From positions 1-33,145 of the forward strand of contig NZ_RJVR01000214.1 of assembly GCF_003999195.1 (NCBI RefSeq): DNA of 33,145 nt. Direction: 5' to 3'. Of the stretch, positions 33,103-33,145 are shown piece by piece. Positions within the stretch are counted from its first letter, which is position 1. Every line of letters starts with the position of its first letter. A model generated the notes under the pieces. That model was not told the origin of the DNA. It worked only from the letters and a program-made list of their open reading frames with translations, and did not search any database. The translations under genes were made by a program, and so were the position numbers. This DNA comes from Streptomyces soli. GTDB taxonomy: Bacteria > Actinomycetota > Actinomycetes > Streptomycetales > Streptomycetaceae.

Positions 33103-33145
33103 TCAGGCCGCCTGGAGGTAGGTGTCCTGGTGTGCCTGCTCGCGC
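33103..33145 (-). CDS. 3' end of an unidentified gene, cut by window end
   Basis: The minus frame reaches TGA 33103-33105 with R-E-Q-A-H-Q-D-T-Y-L-Q-A-A before it. The peptide looks protein-like, and a transposase C-terminus is possible, but 13 residues are too few to name. Confidence 0.25.
   Translation of the reverse strand, partial: REQAHQDTYLQAA

Noticed and set aside
1..33145. tRNA or rRNA genes
   Set aside because: No cloverleaf with a T-loop GTTCGA-type motif in the right setting, and no rRNA-like segment, was found by eye on either strand.

Overview
The window is from a high-GC actinomycete, most likely a Streptomyces or close relative. The signs are strong G/C bias at third codon positions, GTG starts, many TetR regulators, P450 electron-transfer operons, SpoIIE-type phosphatases, FGGY kinases and remnants of actinomycete conjugation genes. 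It reads as an accessory region, probably near a chromosome arm or on a large plasmid. Intact catabolic and regulatory genes sit among many broken genes and transposon pieces.

Layout. 1-2219 is a pile of fragments: TnpB, a UTRA-type regulator end, two pieces of one recombinase-like family in opposite orientation, a transposase start and a quinone oxidoreductase end. 2266-5477 holds two alpha/beta-hydrolase genes, one epoxide-hydrolase-like, separated by fragments of a CHAP protein, an IS3 OrfA and an EAL domain. 5624-9726 contains a triplicated motif, one membrane SpoIIE-type phosphatase gene, and the remains of an integrated conjugative element: a TcpC-like gene, a small membrane gene, and an accessory gene that appears split by about 2.5 kb of nested insertion. 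9844-11001 is the 3' half of an acetoacetyl-CoA synthetase gene.

11453-16747 is the best-preserved functional unit. A TetR gene diverges from a self-sufficient CYP102-type P450-reductase fusion (1073 aa), which is followed by a zinc alcohol dehydrogenase and a strong hairpin. Two near-identical palindromes lie between regulator and P450, and one overlaps the regulator's start codon. 17029-17889 is a truncated GH15 gene. 17991-20803 is a compact class I P450 operon (3Fe-4S ferredoxin, ferredoxin reductase, P450).

20840-25810 has an IS-like remnant, an inverted repetitive element into which a TetR gene runs, a doubly damaged PAS/GAF/PP2C gene and an intact FGGY sugar kinase. 26195-27861 is again debris: paired inverted motifs, a nucleotidyltransferase-like end, a ParB-like frameshifted gene, an IS701 piece and the start of a TIM-barrel glycosidase-like gene. 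27915-32909 contains three TetR genes and two alpha/beta hydrolases. One hydrolase, divergent from its TetR across a 38-bp palindrome, carries an in-frame amber codon. The other is translationally coupled to its TetR, and the pair is enclosed by perfect 27-bp inverted repeats.

How the genes work together (inference): repressor-controlled oxidation modules (CYP102 plus ADH; ferredoxin/reductase/P450) and repressor-hydrolase pairs suggest small ligand-induced catabolic or detoxification cassettes collected in an unstable region. All identifications rest on reading the sequence and recalled family features; no database search was run.
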